From assembly GCA_963853835.1 (NCBI GenBank), contig OY970828.1, positions 65,216,861 to 65,280,860 on the forward strand: a DNA stretch of 64,000 bases, written 5' to 3'. Under the pieces are notes generated by a model, which made no database searches, was not told the origin of the DNA, and saw only the letters and a list, made by a program, of their open reading frames with translations. This DNA comes from Calendula officinalis (taxonomy: Eukaryota; Streptophyta; Magnoliopsida; Asterales; Asteraceae). The position numbers and the translations under genes are program-made. Below, in pieces: positions 55,101-64,000 of the stretch (position 1 is the stretch's first letter; each line of letters opens with the position of its first letter).

Positions 55101-56959
55101 CGGCTAGCCCGCATACAGCTGGAGCAAGGCGTATAAATGCATTTTCTTCTACAAGCTTGTTCTTCATGATACAAATAAAAAAAAATTACATTTTCTAATC
55201 AGGAAAGTCTTTTGATGGTGTAATATAGTGGCGCTGGGTTGGGTAACGGGTCTGAAAAAATGAGTAATCTTTTACAATGGGCCAAAACAGGGTGGGTTGT
55301 CTTCTCTTGAATTTTACAAATAATGTTTATATAACTCAAATTGACCCGTTTAGTGTAACAGCTAGGATGCAAAAGATTTCTTTAACGCATAAAAAAAACA
55401 TTTCTATGCTAATTCTCAAATTCCGTTCATAAAGATAAATTGCCATGGTCTATTTAGAGCATAAAAAGATAAAAAGAATTAGTTTTATTGGACTCACAAG
55501 GCTTTAAATTACTATATTTAATTAATAAAATAATGAACCTGAAATGAAACTTTTTCTGCAGAAGAATCTTTCCCATTGCTGTAAGGATGCTCCCATGCAA
55601 GCATGGTTATAAATACCAGTCTTTGAAAAGCTGGATCCTATCAATACAATTCCACATTTATAAGAAAAACAAAGACATGAATATACAGATATTTCTAATT
55701 TTACACTCACATTGCGAACTTTATTTTTTGTTAAAAAATAACTTTCCCTGGTTATTTTATGTGTATATTTTTGTTGAAAAAATAAACAGGTATATATTAA
55801 ATTTTGACCTCACAAAACTAAGATTGATATGAATTCCGTTACAAATTAAGCATCAAGTTTTTTTCTTTATCAATATTTAATAACTATTTAGAAAGAAAAA
55901 AAAAACTTTGAGACTCAAATTTATATGGAGGTAATGATATATTATACCTTTAAGCAAGGATGTATTTGAGAATTATCTCTGGACAAGAACTTGAAGCAGC
56001 AATATTCCACCAAATTACGCGCATTATTAGACACATTTTCAGGAACAAGAGCTTTAAACATCATCTGCATTTTCTTCCCAGTCAACCCATTCATCCTGCA
56101 TTTTCACAACTTATTATTATATTATGTATCCTTAAAAAAATAAAAATAAATAAATAAACCTGCTAAACTGCTCAATGGAAATAACAGCAGCAAAAGACAG
56201 ATTTCCAGTTGGTGTTGTTATGTCGATAGTGTGATCGGCTATGAAAAGTTCCTCCATTTCATCAGTCTCATTTGAATTTCCAATTGTGGCATTCTTTTCT
56301 TGAACAAGTGGAGATGTTAATTCGTTTACAAAATTTGTTGTTTTTGATACCCATATGTTTATCTTCTCTTGCACCAACCCTGTGACAAAAAAAAAAAAAA
56401 TTAAAAAAAAAGACATTTCTACCAGAAATTAGGTTAAAAGAAAGGGTAAATTGGTAATTTTGTTTCTGATTATGCGTAATTGGTTCTTGGCCCCTAAATT
56501 TTTCATATCAAAATTTGTGTATCCAAACAATGGAAAACTGATTATTGGTAATCAATTTTAAGTGGCAATAATCTGATAAATCCAGAACTCTACTAGAAGT
56601 AACCTAACCTGAGAAACATAATCACTGTTGCTGAAATTAAGAATTTAAGGAAATTTATACACAAAATTGAACAAAAAGAGAGCATACTCACTGACATCTA
56701 ATTCGTTTAGCTTCGTCTTATAATCACCCAAATATTTACCAAATTTCTTTAACCCATTTTTGTTCTCTGATGATGATGAGTTCTTCGCACAGGAAACAAT
56801 TTTACGAAAAGCTTGATGGCGGCGCTGCGAGATTAATGGAAAATGTGGAGAAGAATTTGGGAATTTTGATTGCATTTTTTGAAGATTTTTGTTTTTTTTT
56901 TTTGGAAAATAGAAGAATCTAGTTTTCAAGATAGGATCTTTGGCAAATGTGGTTGCCAT
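46112..56959 (-). CDS. DUF639 family protein, probably plastid-targeted (11 exons)
   Basis: Exons on the minus strand: 56692-56959, 56160-56379, 55948-56095, 55539-55637, 55004-55161, 54766-54931, 54070-54206, 52053-52725, 46878-46990, 46542-46797 and 46112-46405. All borders are GT-AG and lengths sum to 2532 bp, an unbroken frame of 843 residues. The N-terminus is basic, serine-rich and lacks early acids, like a chloroplast transit peptide (MATTFAKDPILKTRFF). DUF639 hallmarks include EYALFLF-upstream LGDYKTKLNELD, LTGKKMQMMFKALVPENV, LTDKALYFE, WTLEFVDFGGEMRRDVWHALI and AVNLWGGPL. The C-terminus has two or three membrane helices (LLCYVFPTTLMMSA, AMVLLFGSAVLLIIPF). Molecular function is unknown. 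Introns hold a 5 kb LTR element and several MITEs. A Helitron sits 26 bp upstream of the ATG, so its promoter is likely altered. Confidence 0.93.
47027..47779 (-). repeat. 3' LTR of the gag-only element (753 bp)
   Basis: It matches the other LTR outside a minisatellite of the unit CAGGCGCTGACAATTCTGA (about 47397-47712). The repeat number and a few small indels differ between the two LTRs. Confidence 0.93.
47397..47712 (+). repeat. 19-bp minisatellite in the 3' LTR
   Basis: About 16 units of GACAGGCGCTGACAATTCT, several truncated (for example GACAGGCTGACAATTCT) or changed to AACTTGGA. The array creates long open frames of SACQNCQRLSEL-type repeats that are not genes. Confidence 0.9.
47880..48445 (+). 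repeat. GC-rich degenerate tandem repeat in the gag-only element
   Basis: ATTCGTGCAGACCGG recurs near 48124, 48244, 48354 and 48423, each followed by TTAGGCGAGACCGGCGGTTCG-like words, giving units of roughly 110-120 bp with shorter inner repeats. The long reading frames here are by-products of repetition. Confidence 0.7.
48446..49474 (-). other. Non-coding spacer of the gag-only element
   Basis: This is the region where pol would sit in a full gypsy element, but no pol domain is visible. It contains many CATGACA/TGTCATG and CCAATGAC words and no supported frame. Confidence 0.55.
49475..51132 (-). pseudogene. Gag of the gag-only element (gypsy type, frameshifted near the start)
   Basis: The main frame (49475-51004) gives up to 509 residues. 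It has a proline-rich N-terminal part, the retrotransposon gag domain (LQGFARDWFADL, FADLKAKFVTHFV, EGLRDFIQRYTQECQKI) and a zinc-binding CDFHEDHGHDTNVC near residue 440. An overlapping frame from 51132 (MADTQPSLITSS) looks like the true N-terminus, so a one-base shift near 50950 probably separates them. Gag would form the particle that carries the RNA, with enzymes supplied by another element. Confidence 0.87.
51215..51996 (-). repeat. 5' LTR of the gag-only element (782 bp)
   Basis: Ends and sequence match the 3' LTR. The 19-bp minisatellite spans about 51585-51930 and is longer by about one and a half units. ATTAA follows at 51997-52001. Confidence 0.93.
52764..53185. mobile_element. Inverted-repeat element with perfect 50-bp arms (MITE-like)
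   Basis: The first 50 bases (starting TCCTTATTTGAAGAAGTTG) are repeated perfectly in reverse complement at the other end (53136-53185). Between them lie TATATGTATATAC simple repeats and four copies of AACTTGCATTTTCA spaced about 20 bp apart (52941-53010). It lies in the DUF639 intron just upstream of the exon starting at 52725. No target duplication is visible. Confidence 0.8.
53258..53803. mobile_element. Stowaway-type MITE, outer element
   Basis: The ends CTTCCTCCGTATCAAAAG and, reversed, CTTCCTCCGTATCAAAAT are flanked by TA (53256-53257, 53804-53805). The same family as the element at 44105. It is split by a second MITE. Confidence 0.87.
53381..53577. mobile_element. Stowaway-type MITE, inner element (197 bp)
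   Basis: CTCCCTCCGTCCCACTTTAA at the left and TTTAAAATGAGACGGAGGGAG at the right are inverted ends, flanked by TA (53379-53380, 53578-53579). It is inserted inside the outer MITE, so it is the younger of the two. Confidence 0.9.
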
Positions 56960-56997
56960 TTCTTTTCTTTTTCTCTATAACATTACTAGTCTCATAA

Positions 56998-57014
56998 CCC
57001 GCCCGATGGGCGGG
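56998..57014 (-). other. Helitron 3' terminal hairpin
   Basis: A perfect 7-bp GC stem with a 3-base loop, followed on the minus strand by TTATGAGA and CTAG. This is the standard Helitron 3' end and termination signal. Confidence 0.93.
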
Positions 57015-57103
57015 CTAGCTTCGAAAAACAAAACACAAAAGTACATTTCAAACGTATGAAATCATGAAACATTTATTGTTGCAAGGATGAATACAACGTT
57101 TTG

Positions 57104-57452
57104 TTAAAGACGAAATAAAACTTCTTTGTATACGACGTTTGTCGTTGAGTTGGTATATTTCCCATCTTGGTCGCAACAAATAACTTTCAAACCTTTCGTG
57201 CCCTTCACTCTTGAGACAGCTACATATAGTTGACCGTGTGAGAATACCGGTTTTTGGAGGAACAAACCAACCTGTGACAATGTCTGTCCTTGGCTTTTAT
57301 TAATCGTCATGGCGAAACAGACTTGGACCGGAAACTGTCTTCGATTCAATTTGAAAGGCACCTTCTTGTCGGAAGGACTAATGACCATACGCGGGATAGC
57401 GCAAATTGTGCCAACATTGCCACCCGATATGATCTTACCTTCAGTTACATAC
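57104..57452 (-). pseudogene. PIF1-like Helitron helicase, C-terminal fragment
   Basis: The frame reads YVTEGKIISGGNVGTI, IPRMVISPSDKKVPF, then the conserved RRQFPVQVCFAMTINKSQGQ and FSHGQLYVAVSRV, ending KEVLFRL at a TAA. These are the last PIF1 helicase motifs (V and VI region). The N-terminal ATPase motifs are absent. The frame begins directly at the splice donor of the last malic enzyme exon, so the helicase fragment is fused to captured gene sequence. Confidence 0.93.
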
Positions 57453-58751
57453 CTGTATATCATCATTGAACACCAAACGAGAGGTTCTGTATTTGGCCAA
57501 CAGCTCAAACGCGTTGTGATTTGCAAAGTCTTCAAACTGCACAAGGACTTTTTCACCATAGTTTTGCTTCATTGCAGACATGAACTCTTCAAGTAAATCA
57601 TAATATTCATGCAAAAACAAAAACATATTTAATTAAAAAAAACATAAGTTAGTATACATCTTGACAACTTTTGTCTAGCATGAGCTGTAAATAATGTACC
57701 TTTCCAGTAGCCCTCTTTTGTCTTAGGCCAATGTAAAACTCATCATCTAGAAGCTTCTGGTTGTTTGTTCCCACATCAATGGTTACATGCAAACACTACA
57801 TAATACGATTAAAAACAATATATAAATTTGCATAAAACTTTTTAAAGTAACTACAAAATCAATACATTTAATGACAACTTACTGCAGAAGGCCTAATTCC
57901 TCCAAGTGCAGTATATAAAGCGAGTTTCCCAACTGGAATACCCATACCCTGTACAAATTTAAATAATTTCATTTTTAGATTAAACTATTGATTAATCATG
58001 ATCATAAACTAATGAAGATTTTAAACTTATTTTACCTGACAACCAAGATCTCTTAGTCCCATGATACGCTCACCATCTGTAACCACAATTACTTTAACAC
58101 TTCTTTCAGGCCAGTTCTTTAGTACCTCAAGAATCTTTCCCCTACAAATTTCAGGTTGATTTATTGTTAAGTTATACTAATTTGGAATAATTAATTAATA
58201 TCAACAGCCATACTTCTCTTTCAAACTAATGTAGAGACCCTGAGGACGTTTGAAAATACTCCCGTATTTCTGACAAGCTTCACCTACTTTAGGAGTGTAT
58301 ACAACAGGGAGAAGTTCTTCCACATTATCAATTAGAAGCTTGTAGAACAGTCTCTCATTACGTTCCTGTAAACCATAATAAAACAAATATTTAATTTTAA
58401 TTCAACAAACTGGATATGAAAGAGAAGTTATAATGAAGTTTCAAGTGATACCTCAAGTTCCATCATAGCAACATACTTGTGTAGGGGAACTTCATAAGTG
58501 CGAATACTTTGCATCAATTTCTTCTCCTGATGAATCAAAATATAAAATATGTATTATATAAATGAAATGTTACTATTTTAACCTAAGTTTATCTTCGGTA
58601 ATTAAGGAGATTTTGTGGCAAATGCAAAACCTGAAGCTCCTGTGTTACAACAGCTGGAGGCAACAAACCACGCAAGTAGTGAGAATCTCTTTCTCTCTCA
58701 GTAAACGCAAGCCCCTTGTTATGGTGTGGATCTCTCAGCAAAGTGTATCCA
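57453..58751 (-). pseudogene. NADP-ME: NADP-malic enzyme gene fragment captured by the Helitron
   Basis: Seven exons with introns kept: 58631-58751, 58452-58526, 58214-58365, 58036-58141, 57883-57948, 57700-57795 and 57453-57608. They encode LLRDPHHNKGLAFTERERD, LPVVYTPKVGEACQKYGS, VIVVTDGERIMGL, MGIPVGKLALYTALGG, VTIDVGTNN and FEDFANHNAFELLAKY, colinear with plant malic enzymes from roughly residue 80 to 300 by memory of the family. It includes part of the active site but lacks the N-terminus and the nucleotide-binding half. It ends exactly after the NDDIQ exon border. The acceptor of the last exon reads AT instead of AG at 57609-57610. It cannot make a working enzyme. Confidence 0.95.
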
Positions 58752-59054
58752 CTATAAACAATTATATATAGGTGCAAAAAATAAAGTAAAACGGTTTTAT
58801 GTGCGATCAATTGAAATCATTGCTCCATATATAGGTGGTCTTATTAATTAGTACATTTCCATATTTTTTATCATTTTTGAAAATCAATTAAGGGTCATTT
58901 TCACTATTAATTATTTTTATTAATGACAGAATCTGTAATTATGGAAATGTATCATAATATTCAGAATCTTTTTATTATATTAAATATCCGAATTAATTAT
59001 ACTATAATTATTTAAAAAAATAAAGTAAAACGGTTTTTTAAAAAGTAGACTCAC

Positions 59055-60072
59055 TTCTTCATCGGGAGCACTCCATTTAAGTTCAGTCTGCTCATCATCC
59101 ACACAAACCAAAGGTTCTTTAAAAAGGCGACGAGCCTCCTCATATGGCCAATCTTCAGGTATTTGATGTCTGCATAATAATAAATGTTTTTATTAATTCA
59201 AAAAAGTACAAATTTTGGAAATAATATTTATTTTATAAACCTTTCTTTGTTTATATTCTTCAAAATGGTCTCGGTTGAGCCATGTTGGCGGATAAGCTTC
59301 AAAGCTGTCTGGCCGCCAATACCTAAGATTTAGAAAGAAAGAAAATTAGTAAAAAAAAATTAAAAAAAAAATTAGTTAGAAATTATGTAAATTGTAATAC
59401 CTTTAATGCTGTCACAGTAATCACAACCACATAGAATGCAAAGATCAATAAATTGATCCATTGTAAGATTAAGTTCCTCCAAAACCTAACAAAATCAACA
59501 TTTCAACATTAATTTAAAAAAAATGTCGAATTTCAATTTATTTATTTATTTTTATAATTCTGCACCTTGGAAACATCAAACTCCATAACTGGAATCTTCC
59601 TTGAGCTGGGATCCATTAAATGGCGAAGAAATTTGGGTGCACCAAAAGTAAGGGAGTCCATATCTTCAGATGCAACAGCATACACCTGATAAAAATAAAT
59701 AAATGAAATATATTAAAGAAAACTATTTTACATATATGAAAAAAAATTAAAAATACATGCCTTATTGGCTTTGCAAAGCGCAGCACATTGTGCTTCTGCT
59801 TCAGATGGGGCCTACATAAATCAACACGCAAGAATATAAAAAATTAAGTCAATGTTGACTTTTGATTTTTCAAAATTGAAAACGTTACCTCAATTACAGG
59901 CACTCCTATAAGCCTTAGAAGTTTCTTGCAGTCCTCATTATGTTGTTTTGTTACCTGCATACAAATGAATGAATGAATTAATTTTATTATTATTTTTTTT
60001 TATTGTGATTTGCTCGTAACATACCTTCACCGTACGTTTACTATATTTCTCGATGTCATCCTTATTTCCAGA
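59055..60072 (-). pseudogene. FEN1: Flap endonuclease 1 gene fragment captured by the Helitron
   Basis: Seven exons remain, with introns: 60025-60072, 59889-59954, 59761-59811, 59566-59685, 59401-59485, 59241-59322 and 59055-59169. They encode DIEKYSKRTVK, VTKQHNEDCKKLLRLIGVP, SEAEAQCAALCKANK, YAVASEDMDSLTFG, LCILCGCDYCDSIK, GIGGQTALKLIRQHG and WPYEEARRLFKEP. These cover the metal-binding acids of the central nuclease domain and the helix-hairpin-helix of FEN1, a DNA replication and repair nuclease. The N-terminal third, with two further catalytic aspartates, and the PCNA-binding tail are missing. One donor (after 59761) reads GC rather than GT. Exons are open, but no start codon belongs to them. 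Confidence 0.95.
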
Positions 60073-62101
60073 CTACAATAAGAGCAAAAGGGATATTTTA
60101 AAAAAGGATTAAGTGAAAGCAACAGTCAAATGGTCAAATGCATTATTATTTCCCGTTCAAATTTAAATCATCTCATTAATGATAAAATGCCAACAATTAT
60201 GGAAATGTGCGATCAATTGGGAATATTTTTATATCACAGAGCAGTAAACTAAATTTAAATTACCATAAATGTTGAATTTAACTAAAACCGTTTGTGTTTA
60301 AAGGTTTCTCAATTGAGTGACACATTTCCATTTTTATGGATTATATCATTAATATAACTTTTTGAACGTGAAACTAATATAATTTGAGTATTTAAGAGTA
60401 AACAAAGCTGTTTTCCATAATTGTCAATTACCTAAAACCGTTTAATTTTAAAAGATTACTATTGAATGAGACATTTCAAGAACTAATGTAATACCTGGTA
60501 CGAAGTGGAGCTGTAGTTTCTCATGTAGGGTATATGGAACTACGGAAGTTCCTCAAAGGGTGTTGTTATTATAGGTCTAGAAACCATAAATCTCAATAAG
60601 GTAGCCAAATAGCCGATTTTGCATTGGTTTATAATCACCACATCTCGTCTTCATTGTTATCCACCAACCTAGGCATATTAACTTCTATATTGAAATTCGT
60701 GATCTGCATTGACAAATAGCTGCAGTTTCTCATGTAGAATTTAACTAATGTTATACCTGGTACGAACTGGAACTAATGTCAATTACATAAATGTTGAATT
60801 TAACTAAAACCAAAAAATCTTGTTATGTACTCATCAAGCCAAAACCAAATTATAAAACAGCGTAATTTAAATCTTAATCTCAATGAATAACCGATATATA
60901 ATCATCACCTACCTCCAGCCGATTATGAATTCTTCAATTCAATCCACTGTGTATGTTTTGTATGTATGTAAACAGAAAGATATAAACCTGGGCACCAAGT
61001 GTATGAATGAAAGTCCAAGTGGCCCTACCGAGTTCTTATCTGGTCACTGGACCAGATGATATTTGCTGCAGAAAAAACAAACATAAAGTTAGGAAATTCG
61101 TAATGTCGTAGAATTAGAACTTTAGAATAGATCAATAAAAAAATCACATCTTCAAGATCAAGCTTATGAAAAGGATACACTTTTATCTTTCTTTCATCCA
61201 TTTTAGATGCTGCTTAATGTAGTTTTTTTTTTTTGCTGACTTGCAAAAAAAAGGTAAACATACTCACAAACACTTACTCAGTTCACTGATACAAATACCG
61301 TATCATAATTCCAGCTGAGGACTTACATCAAACAGTTGGTGGGCATGATGAATTCTTACAAAACTGAAAACAGTACTATAAAATCAACGTGAACAACATC
61401 GTATTCAGATCGATTGTTGGATGTATAACATAAAATCAGTTACCTTCGGGTGCAGGCCAGTGGGTTGATGAACAAAAGAAGCAGCAGCTTGCATTGATGA
61501 ACAAAAGAAGCAACAATATTGAAATTAAAGTGAAAATCAAAGACGTTTTACATTTGTGAAAATCCAGCCGAATATGCATTCTTCAATTCAATCGACAGTT
61601 ATCGCTGCCGCCTATAATATAAAATCAAAATGAAAATGAAAATCAAAGACGGTTTTGAAATTAAAAGCAAAATCAAAGACGGTATAACTCAAAATTAAAA
61701 ACATTCTGATAAAACAATCTAACCGAGTAACAATCGTGGATTGAAGGAAAGTTTTTTCAATGTTCCGAGCAGCGAAGAGATCACCGTCGAATCTATCTTT
61801 TCGCAGATCAGGTTTGTGGTTTTTCTGTTCGCCGATCTCTTTAGCGGAAGACGATCGCTGTCTGGAATTGGGTCAAAGAGTATGGAGGAGGAGGATGGAA
61901 ACGGTGGGGAGAGATTGTGTGTGTGGTGAATTGAAAAACCCTAGAAAGAAGGAAGTCGTGAGATGTGTATGGTCTATGGTGAAATTACAATGGTACCCTT
62001 TGAGTCATCGAATGACTCATCATTAAGGAGCAATCTGATTGGGTGGGTTTGACACGTCATCAAATTCAACTCAAATCCTTACTCCATATATAGGTGGGAG
62101 A
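60073..62101 (-). other. Helitron 5' region, unidentified sequence
   Basis: About 2 kb between the FEN1 fragment and the Helitron 5' end. It shares AATTATGGAAATGTGCGATCA-like words with 58790-58950, has a local duplication of GATGAACAAAAGAAGC near 61469 and 61497, and repeats AAAATCAAAGACG near 61533-61680. On the plus strand, 61760-61811 encodes MFRAAKRSPSNLSFRR before a possible splice donor, which looks like a mitochondrial targeting sequence from a third captured gene, but this is weak. Confidence 0.4.
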
Positions 62102-63489
62102 TAGTTATAGTTTGACTTAGATACCACATATTTATTAAATTTCTATATTTTTAATAATATTATGTTTGATATTATCCATACTTACATACCAGGATATATT
62201 ATTAATTTTCTTTTGTATCATTCAAGTAGTAGGTTTTTAGCCCACATGTTATAAGAAATCTTCATGTAATACATAAAAGATTGTTTATTGATTTTATTAT
62301 GTTTTTTGGGTGAACATGATTTATCAATGGTTAAGTATATAATCTCTTGAAGAAGAAAAATACTTAAGATGACATGTAATGAATAACCATGTGTTTCATG
62401 TTGTAGTTAAGTAGGAAACCCAACTTTATGAGTTCTTTAAACACTTACGTCGGGTGGTTTCCGTTCGAGTTTGCAGGGATTTGTCTACTTGACGGTCTCT
62501 TGGTTATGGTTATATCAACTATGCCAACCCTCTAACACAATGTTCACCAATATATAAGTATTCATCAAAAGCATATGCGGTATGCTACTGAAGTATGAAT
62601 AACGTGCATTTCATTATAGGAGCAATACTCATTCTACCAAGAGCATGTGACGTTTTATGAAACAAAAAAAATGCTCGGGAATATATAGAATATTGTAAGT
62701 AGTAATAACTTCAACTATTGAAATAAATAGTTTAGAACTCATACAATATCGTCATCCGAACATCTCACGGCTATTTTGGTTCCTCGACGTATTCATACAG
62801 TATTGTCATCAAATTTTCCAAGGTGAAGATATTTTGTAGATAGTATATTAGGTATGTTGAAGTTTAATTAGAATTGTGCCAATGGAGGGGTAACCGAAGG
62901 CTTCAGTTGCCTTCCCCCATTGGCACACCCCATCACTTTGATTGCTTCAATTGAACATTTCGATTTGGGGAAAAGTTGGGTGAGGGCCATGTCAATTTAA
63001 TATAATATTTGGTATATTTTGTGTGTGTATATTTGCAATTGCGGGTCCCAAAAAAATGAAAAGAATGAGTATTGTTGGTATGAGTATGTCAGTTGAATAT
63101 CGATTAAGCTGACGTGACGTTTATTTGGCGAAAATTAAAGTGTCAGTTGGTGCTTTTGAAAATGGCACTGATTTGGTAAAAATTAAGACCGGTCCCAACC
63201 ATTACATAAACTGACACCTTTCGTTTTTGACAAATCGACATCATGTCAGCTCACCCTCCAACCGACACTAAACTGACATATACATGCCAAACAACACCCA
63301 TCCTCTCTTCTGAGACCCACCATTACAAAATACATACACAGAATACCCATTTGGGCCCCACCGCACTAACTGAACTCTTCCCCCTTCCCGTCCTCAAACC
63401 AAAATTTTAAAACCAACGACACCCAACCTACGGGGTGTGCCAATAGTGGGATACCGTCGGTTTGGGGAAATCACCCAACTGACGGAATT
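62102..63489. other. Intergenic stretch with inverted repeats
   Basis: CCCATTGGCACACCCC near 62918-62934 is repeated in reverse complement as GGGGTGTGCCAAT near 63432-63444, and a local hairpin GTGCCAATGG/CCATTGGCAC lies at 62876-62929. A roughly 0.5 kb MITE-like element is possible. No gene is seen. Confidence 0.45.
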
Positions 63490-64000
63490 TGTAACACCGC
63501 ATTTTTGAAAACCATTTTTTTAAGATATCCAATTAAGTATTAATCTAGGTTACGGAAGCATATAGATAGGTTCCTAATTACGTTAAGGTTACAAACCATG
63601 GTCCCACAAAATATTACAAACCAAGTGTTAGTTAAAAAGACGGTATTACGAAACACGACTCATTTAACAAAAACAACTAGGGGTGAAAACGAGCCGAGCC
63701 GTTCGTGAGCTACTCGGGATCGGCTCGTTAAAAGCTCGAAACGAGCCGAGCTTAAACGAGTATGAGCCGAGTTCGAGCTTAACTAAGAGCTCGTTTATTA
63801 AACGAGCCCGAGCCCGAGCTTGATCCACTAAGATTGATTAGGCTCGCGAGCCTAAACGAGCACATATATATTAATTATTCCAAAAATACAATTATATATT
63901 ATATATTTTTATACTTATGTGTGTATGTATACTATACATATATATTTACATAACATAATATAAAAATGAAGTGCTTACATAATATATTAAATATTATAAT
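63490..64000 (-). repeat. LTR 3' end and hAT-like terminus at the window edge
   Basis: TGTAACACCGCATTTTTGAAAA at 63490 is the reverse complement of an LTR end much like those of LTR-A and LTR-B (GGTGTTACA), so an LTR in minus orientation seems to begin here. At 63678 TAGGGGTGAAAACGAGCC starts a block dense in GAGCCGAGC/GCTCGTTTA words, like the end of a hAT-type element, probably nested in that LTR. Both run off the window. Confidence 0.4.

Larger units (their letters stand above)
56986..62101 (-). mobile_element. Chimeric Helitron carrying FEN1 and NADP-malic enzyme exons
   Basis: On the minus strand it starts TCTCCCACCTATATATGG at 62101 after an A, and ends CTAG at 56986 before a T, the AT insertion site of Helitrons. 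A 7-bp stem hairpin (CCCGCCC, loop of 3, GGGCGGG; 56998-57014) lies 8 bases before CTAG. Inside, in order, are FEN1 exons (59055-60072), NADP-malic enzyme exons (57453-58751) and the C-terminal part of a PIF1-like helicase (57104-57452). No Rep domain or complete helicase is present, so it is non-autonomous. Length is 5116 bp. Confidence 0.9.

Noticed and set aside
57453..60072. Functional FEN1 or NADP-malic enzyme genes
   Set aside because: Both lack N-terminal and C-terminal parts, lie inside a Helitron, and the malic enzyme has a broken acceptor and is fused to a helicase fragment.

Overview
This window is nuclear DNA from a flowering plant, most likely a eudicot. Asteraceae is a guess from the look of the transposons, not something I could test. 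The evidence is multi-exon genes with GT-AG introns, plant-specific families (DUF639, defensin-like peptides, a p24 delta protein, an ELO elongase) and a dense load of plant transposons. About three quarters of the window is mobile DNA. No bacterial, organellar or viral genome features were seen.

Region 1 (1-24228) is a nested stack of LTR elements. A non-coding large retrotransposon derivative ('element B', LTR 2642-4918, primer site 4922-4933) exists as a tandem LTR-internal-LTR array. Each unit carries the same solo LTR of a second family ('LTR-A', target duplication GATAT). The second LTR-A copy is split by an 11.5 kb Ty1/copia element (9855-21339, minus strand, TSD GATAA). Its two LTRs differ at only 2 of 506 bases, yet its gag-pol is interrupted by stops and frameshifts. 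Downstream of RNase H it carries a long extra reading frame with an in-frame intron. The hexamer CAGTAT/ATACTG is unusually frequent across the whole copia element.

Region 2 (24229-29552) is a broken Helitron on the minus strand. The last LTR-B stops inside the Walker A motif of a PIF1-type helicase. Next come AT-rich tandem repeats of about 290 bp, then an RPA-like OB-fold gene split by a solo LTR (27781-29499, TSD GGTCG).

Region 3 (29553-46111) is the most gene-like part. It holds a small coiled-coil protein, a p24/emp24 cargo receptor, two tandem defensin-like genes plus a relic of a third, and an ELO-type fatty acid elongase. Between them lie a pair of Harbinger-like elements that share TGA target sites, a 5'-truncated LINE and a Stowaway MITE.

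Region 4 (46112-56959) is one 11-exon DUF639 gene on the minus strand. Its exon lengths sum to an uninterrupted 843-codon frame. Its introns hold a gag-only LTR element (47027-51996, TSD ATTAA), a 50-bp-arm inverted repeat element and a MITE nested inside a MITE.

Region 5 (56986-62101) is a complete-looking Helitron on the minus strand (5' TC end, 3' hairpin, CTAG, inserted between A and T), only 26 bp upstream of the DUF639 start codon. It carries exons from two unrelated genes, flap endonuclease FEN1 and NADP-malic enzyme, fused to the C-terminus of a PIF1 helicase. The right edge holds small inverted repeats, the end of another LTR and a hAT-like terminus.

The most notable items are the FEN1/malic-enzyme/PIF1 chimeric Helitron and the copia element with its spliced extra ORF and dispersed CAGTAT motif.
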